Positions 58,401-64,000 of a DNA stretch of 64,000 nt are shown one piece after another (positions within the stretch are counted from its first letter, which is position 1; the number at the start of each line of letters is the position of its first letter). Under the pieces are notes generated by a model. It was not told where the DNA came from, did not search any database, and was given only the letters and a program-made list of their open reading frames with translations. The stretch is taken from assembly GCF_036373705.1 (NCBI RefSeq), contig NC_089863.1, positions 29,906,227 through 29,970,226 of the forward strand, read 5' to 3'. Source of the DNA: Amia ocellicauda (Eukaryota; Chordata; Actinopteri; Amiiformes; Amiidae). Made by a program: the position numbers and the translations under genes.

Positions 58401-59079
58401 TATGTTGACACAGTGTATTTTTCCAGATTTTGCGTTTATTCCACTCTGATCTAGTTGAATATATTTGTGTTTTTTGTGGGACAGTTTCTTAGCACATGTA
58501 TCTCTTCCTCAGATCTAGCGCCCCCCCCCCCCTGTCTCTTACACCAGTGTCGTGCCTGTAAGACTCTCTGTAGCACCAGATCAGCGCAGCTTCAGCAGAA
58601 CACGGCAGGCTTTCTATTTGTGCTTGTGTGCATCAGCGTCTACTGTAAATGCACATTTTCCTCTCATCACATACAGCAGCACCATCTGTTTTGTCCGGGC
58701 AGGAATCAGAAATGCCTGAGCAACACCCCCCACCCCCTTGCTCACCACTACCACCCACACAAACCCCCCCACACAACCCCAGTGATGCAGTGAACTAACC
58801 ACACAGAGCGAGGGGCTAGTTAAAGTCACAGGAGAACAAATATTTGGCTCGTGATGTAGGCTGTCTGATTGTAACCGTTTAATTCTCTGATTCTTCACAT
58901 TTCATTGATCTTCTTTAAAGGAGTCACTTTTGTCTGCATTTTTCTCAGCGTTTAATGACTGCGAATTAGAAAGTGTCTGATGACTGGAGAGCTCTCTCGT
59001 CTGGTTGCTCCTAGTCTGAATTAGGACTCCGTGTGACGGCACTCCCAGGGGGAAGCTCACAGCCCTCCCGCAAAAAACA

Positions 59080-59480
59080 ACTTGTTCTTTTCTCTTTCTT
59101 CCTCCCTTTCCTCTCCCCTGCCAGTCATTTCTCTCATTCTTTCTCCTCTCTCTCTTCCTATCCTCTACCACCCATCTCTTATTCTTTCTCTTTTCCCATT
59201 TCTCTATTATCTTCTTCCTCTCATCTTTCCCTTCTCACTTCTCCCCTCTCTGCCCCATTCCTATTTTCATCTGCCTCTCTCCCCTCTTCTCTACATTCTC
59301 TCTTCCCCCTCTCCCCTCTTCATTTACTCCTCTCTCTCCTCTATTCTCCTCTCCCTCTCTCCTGTAACTTTTTTCTCCCTTCCATCTTCATTCTCCCCTC
59401 TCTCTTCCTTCTCCTTTCTGCCCTTTCCACCCTTCTCTATCTCCATCCTTCCCTCTCATCCCCTCTCTCTCTCCCCACAC
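59080..59480 (+). repeat. 400-base polypyrimidine tract
   Basis: The plus strand is nearly all C and T over about 400 bases, with only scattered A and G. The long overlapping open frames on it come from its composition. Such tracts can form triplex DNA or serve as pyrimidine-tract-protein sites. Confidence 0.75.
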
Positions 59481-59821
59481 AACGCATTCATGATGAAACC
59501 GGGGATGCCTGCTAAAAGTGACATCACAGACTCCTCATAGACAACTAGCAGCGACCAATCAGAGAGTGTCTTTCAATGCCGAGGCTCCAAAGCGACAACT
59601 GCACACAATCTGAATATCAATAGGGAAACCGAGCACTAAGGATATTGGATATTGATATTGTTTTTATGTTATATACTGCTCGGTGGATCTTTGAGTTTTG
59701 TTTTGAAGAGGTTAAGGCATTTTGAAGGGAAATCAATACGTATGCTAAAGCTGTTTTTCTTCTCTTGGTTGTTGATTCAGCAACATTTTAAGGCATTGCA
59801 AAAACTAGTATGATATATATA

Positions 59822-59910
59822 GTTAGGTACATAAATATTTGGACAGTGACACAATTCTGTACGCCACCACAATGGATTTGAAAGGAAACTCAAGTGTAGA
59901 CTCTCGTCTT
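59822..59910. mobile_element. Tc1-like terminal fragment
   Basis: TTAGGTACATAAATATTTGG, ACAGTGACACAATTCTG and GCCACCACAATGGATTTG follow in the order known from the ends of another fish Tc1-like family. Only one end is present, truncated after about 90 bases. Confidence 0.65.
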
Positions 59911-61179
59911 TAATTTCAGCAGAGACCCTGCTGTTGTCCTCTACCCAGAATGCACCAGTCAAAACCCAGCTATGGTAATAGGTGGAGGATGGGTATCTTT
60001 GTTTTTTAACCCTAATTAACAGTCGGGGAGGGTTACAAATATTCAGAGGGTTTGAATTCAGTCTGTGCCACCTGTCCCTTTGAGTTGAAAGTGGCGGTGC
60101 ATTAGTGGTTTCCTACAAGCAGGCTTAACTGCGCTGAAACTGACTGGGCTCATTATAGTGATATCTTGTAATGGAAGAGAAGTCATCATATTGTCCTTTG
60201 GCTCTTCCAGAAGGGACGACTAAAACTGTAATGCATCCTAATAGGCTGCTGTGTGCACCAGAGAGAGGCACTCAGATTGTTAAGGAAAGTTAGGTGGGTT
60301 TTGGTATCCTTGCATTAAATAAAGGAGAATGAATATAAATATATTCTGTATTTTAGCTTGTATTTGTCTCTGTTGTCTTTTGCTTGCCTTGTTTAGCTTG
60401 TGTAGTGACATGATTGGTACATATGCCTAGGTACCGCACTTGGGGGGGCAGTGTGTATTTTTTATGAAAGGTGCTTCAGAAATAGTAATTCCTATTATTG
60501 TGGTTGTTGTTGTCATCATCATTATTAATTGATCAGGACATTTTCTCCCTACCAGTTAGCCTCAAGTTGTTGAGCTCTGGCTAGTTTGGTTGCCATTGTG
60601 CTGCAATCAGCTTCAACTACATGGCTATACAGCTTGTTCCCATCCCCCGCCACTCTTTGTACAAAGCAGTGCATGTTTGGAGTCTTTAAGCTTCAATTTC
60701 CTACTCATGTCCTCTGGGATTTTGTGTCATTGCTGCGTGTGGACTAGTCCTCTGGGGGTTGACTACTCATCCCTTTGAGGACATTGATTGCATATCTAAA
60801 TCAAAAGGCTAAATCAGTTATCACTAAAGAGATTCAGTTAAAGACTAAAGAGATTCAGTTCCTTTCCCCCACTGCTCTCCAGCTCTGGTCTTGGAGAGCT
60901 CCCAGTCCAGTTAGTTTTATAGCTCACCCCCATAAAACTACACTGCAAACACACAAGCACACGAGCACCACAGAGGAGGTCACAGAAGATGCCGCCACTC
61001 CCTCGAAGGGTTAACTCTGCTGACGCAGGGAAAGCAAAATGGATACGGGTGCAAACGGAAGCCCCAGAGAGCCCCAGGGCCGAGGAGATGGACAGACAGA
61101 CTGACAGAGCCTGACAGACTTCCCCCTCTTCCTGCAAGCGGTGCTGACACGCCGAGTGAGTCACCGGCACAGCTCTCTC

Positions 61180-61412
61180 ACTCCTCCTCTCGTCTCTATT
61201 CTCTTTTTGTGCATCTCTTTCCTTCTCCAGTTGCTCTCCACTCTTTCCCTTATCTTTCCCTTATCTCTCCCCTCTGCCATCTCAGTTCTCTCCCTCCTTC
61301 CCTGCTCTCCTTTTTCTCCCATCTCTCTCACCTCTCCCCTCCCTTTTCTCTTTTCTCTCCTCTCTCTCTCACCTCTCCTTCTCTCTCTCTCTCTCTCTCA
61401 CTCTCATTTTCA
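61180..61412 (+). repeat. Second polypyrimidine tract
   Basis: About 230 bases of C and T, ending in a (CT)n run at 61379-61399 and then TTTTCAGGGG, which looks like a splice acceptor at about 61412. No exon beyond it could be verified. Confidence 0.65.
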
Positions 61413-64000
61413 GGGGTTTTCAAGCTCTGAAAGGCACATCGCTCTGTCTCTCCGCAGCGCCAGTGAAAAGCGCTCCAGCCACACAGCACTATATTTATGG
61501 GCTGCCTGCTCCGTCTGACAGCTTCATTTATTCCCAGTCCCGTCTCCCCACTGCGAGGAGACAAACACACATCCACATAGATTGTCCCTCATCTGTACTC
61601 TTTTATACGTCAGCAAGCTATTCGCATTCCTCTCTTCCTCTGGGTCACATGTCCTCAGCTATCTCCAGCGCTATACTTACTGAAAAAGGAATTGAAAATG
61701 TTGGGGTCGAAAAATATCCTTTGGAAATGTGATCTTATGTTTTAAATGACCTGGAACGGCGTACGTGTCAAGTTGTGCATTGGAAAGGTGTCGGTAAATC
61801 TGATCTGTTGCATAAAACAAAGTATTTAATAACTTCAGTGTGTGAACCCCAGCTAACTGAATAATAGAGTGGAACCCTGCAAAACAATGAAAAAGGAATA
61901 ATGTGATGCCGTGTGGCAACACCGATTTGTAGACTCCAGGGGATGTTGTCAAAATGTTGTGAAGGAACGTTATTAAAAGGGACATTTATATAACTGCTAT
62001 TGTAGAGACAGAGAGAGACAGAGAATGCAAATTGAATTTAAATGCAAAAACAAACGACTCAAATGAAAATCTTCTGTGAACTAGAAATGTGTATTGAAAT
62101 GGCAGAGATGGACTGCTAGAAAATGTTACTAGGCAACAATCTCAGAACATCACATTAGCACAATTAGGGAATTATTGTGACAAGACCGTAAGCTCGGGGG
62201 TAATACATTTCGGCAACATTTGTCTCCCATCATTAATGACATTAACAAAATACAACCAAACTAAAACCTCAACCATCATTACGAAACCTGGGCTCCATTA
62301 CTTGTCTAATTACAGATCCATTAGAGTCCAATTACACTACTGCAACTCATTTGATTTGAGAATTCAACAAACATTTGGCTTACAGACCTTTACAATTCAC
62401 AGTATACCTATTCATATAGCTGTATATATTATCTGTCATGACGTTGCAATTGTACAGAATGCATGAGAATGAACAGAATATGACCCTATTTGTCATTCAG
62501 AATCACAAGGATTGTTGGAATTCTCAGAATTCCCAATTCTGGAATGTTTAGTAGTAGGAAGGTACTTAGTGCTGCAGCCTTAAAGTCACCACTTACAGAT
62601 TCAAATAAAAGGGAACATATGGTTTCCTGCATTTGGTCAGTGATACTAATACACTATACCCCAAGGGTGGGCCATTCCTGGAGTTAATTGCTTAATTGAA
62701 GTCATTATAAGGATAAGAAGTCAAATCACCATCCTTATAATTTTCAGGTCTTAATTGGTTGCTAATTGAAAACCCGCAGCAACCTGGGCCTTGAGGCCTG
62801 GCATTGCCGACACCTGCTATACACTATTGGTGTTGTAGCTGCTTGAATAGAACATATGAATAGTAAGCAGCTGTAGTCTCATTTGTGTGAAGGATTTGTC
62901 TATTGCAGTGATGGAAATAAAATAAATCTCATGGAATGATTATAATAATGTTATTTTAGGTAGCACCTTTCATACACTTAAAAAAGATAGAAGTCATATG
63001 AGCCAGATATATAGATATAGTATAAAACAGTGCACAAACAAGAGATTAAATCAGCAGTATCATCCAAAAAGAAAATATACATAAAGAGACATATTGGAAC
63101 CTAGCACAGTTAAGATTAAATCAGGAACAGGGGGTTTACATAAGGAGTGTGTTTAACTGGCTTTGGTACAACCGTTGCTTGTATAGTACAGTCAGCAAAT
63201 GTTTTTTTTGTACACCAATCAAAAGTAAAATGGATGCCCCAGTTTAGCAAAAAATCTATTTTTTTCCTCCACACTGGACTGGCAAGATTAAAACTTTGAA
63301 GTAATTCACTTAATTTTACATTTTTTAAGGGACTGGTCAAGGAGGTCCCACATATGGGGGGGTTGGGGTGCCTGAGATAGATGTAATGAGATGGTTAGTT
63401 AGTAAGTATAGGGAAGGTCTGTTATTATTGTCTGTACTGGTCTGTGCTTTACTGTGCTGTACTGTACTCTTTGTATGTGTTTGTTAAAGGGATACCTTTT
63501 TTGTATCTACACTTGTCTTCTAACAGCAAAGGGATAAATAGGAAGTGTGCGAGGGAACTAAATTAGTGATGCACAAAGCTGGCAAAAGCCATTGGGGTCA
63601 GCATTAGGACCAAGGTTGACGTGATACTAGTATCCCATCCTGCTTTACGCCTCGTGCAATTAAAATATGGGATATATAACTCAACCTGCTGGTTGAGCCC
63701 CTGCTTTATTTCGAAATGTACAGGACTACACTGCACAGGTCATATGTAAAATACAGCTGTAGTTGACAGTATTCACAAATATAAAATCAGGACTGAATTA
63801 AATGTAAATCGCAGTGCATTCCGTAGTTTAACCAACGCTGCCCCCACCCTCCACCAACCTATGCTCTCTGTTAACCAATCGTTGCAAAGAGAAGGCTGTG
63901 GCTCGCTTCGTTCCCCTCTCAGAGAACTGCAGCTTAAGCGAGTGCTGTTCTCCACAGTGACTCACGTCTTAAACGCGCCGATAAAGACCCTGTGATCAGA

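Larger units (their letters stand above)
58401..63999 (+). other. Putative SV2A intron 1, right part
   Basis: No coding exon is supported. It contains a poly-C run at about 58518-58531, two long CT tracts (separate entries), a Tc1 terminal fragment, a tandem copy of ACTAAAGAGATTCAGTT at 60822-60861 and a likely dispersed repeat at about 62660-62825 (CCTGGAGTTAATTGCTTAAT). The window ends without a recognisable gene. Confidence 0.4.

Noticed and set aside
58586..58610. Second REST-like word starting TTCAGCA
   Set aside because: Only the left half matches; the right half is wrong.
59033..59540. Overlapping 150-160 residue open frames rich in Ser, Leu and Pro
   Set aside because: They are translations of a CT-rich tract in several frames and have no domain, splice context or normal composition.

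Overview
This is a vertebrate nuclear window, most likely from a ray-finned fish. The genes are split into many exons with GT/AG borders, CpG and CT-rich microsatellites are common, and the mobile elements are fish types: Tc1-like DNA transposons, CR1-like and L2-like LINEs, and a SINE-type tail reading GTAAGTCGCCCTGGATAAGG on one strand. The CR1 and SINE tails remind me of gar, bowfin, sturgeon or another early-branching lineage, but the sequence alone does not fix the species.

Four protein-coding genes can be assembled exon by exon with matching reading phases. MTMR11 (+, about 1.1-14.0 kb, first exon not found) encodes a myotubularin-type pseudophosphatase. A 108-residue RING-finger protein that I cannot name lies on the minus strand at 19.06-20.31 kb behind a TATA box. 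SF3B4 (+, 22.5-28.7 kb) encodes the SF3b49 subunit of the U2 snRNP. A four-pass MS4A-family protein is encoded at 34.9-37.8 kb (+). Two exons resembling MS4A transmembrane segments 3 and 4 lie on the minus strand at 43.8-45.0 kb. A GC-rich stretch ending in a splice donor at 50.66-51.0 kb is a candidate untranslated first exon of SV2A. In human the transcription order is MTMR11, SF3B4, SV2A, and everything to the right end would then be its first intron.

Mobile elements fill the spaces. There are three pieces of one CR1-like LINE (3.4, 36.5 and 45.7-49.7 kb), the last nearly complete with an intact SGNH-esterase ORF1 and a broken ORF2. An L2-like LINE lies in MTMR11 intron 14 (10.5-12.4 kb). 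Tc1-like transposons lie at 16.4-17.6, 31.4-32.1 and 56.8-58.4 kb, with a terminal fragment at 59.8 kb.

The mammalian MTMR11-SF3B4-SV2A block thus seems conserved, with two extra genes between its members: the RING gene in the first gap and the MS4A locus in the second. The genes do not form one pathway. SF3B4 is a housekeeping splicing factor, MTMR11 probably regulates phosphoinositide phosphatases, MS4A proteins are membrane proteins often of immune or sensory cells, and the RING protein is a possible ubiquitin ligase.
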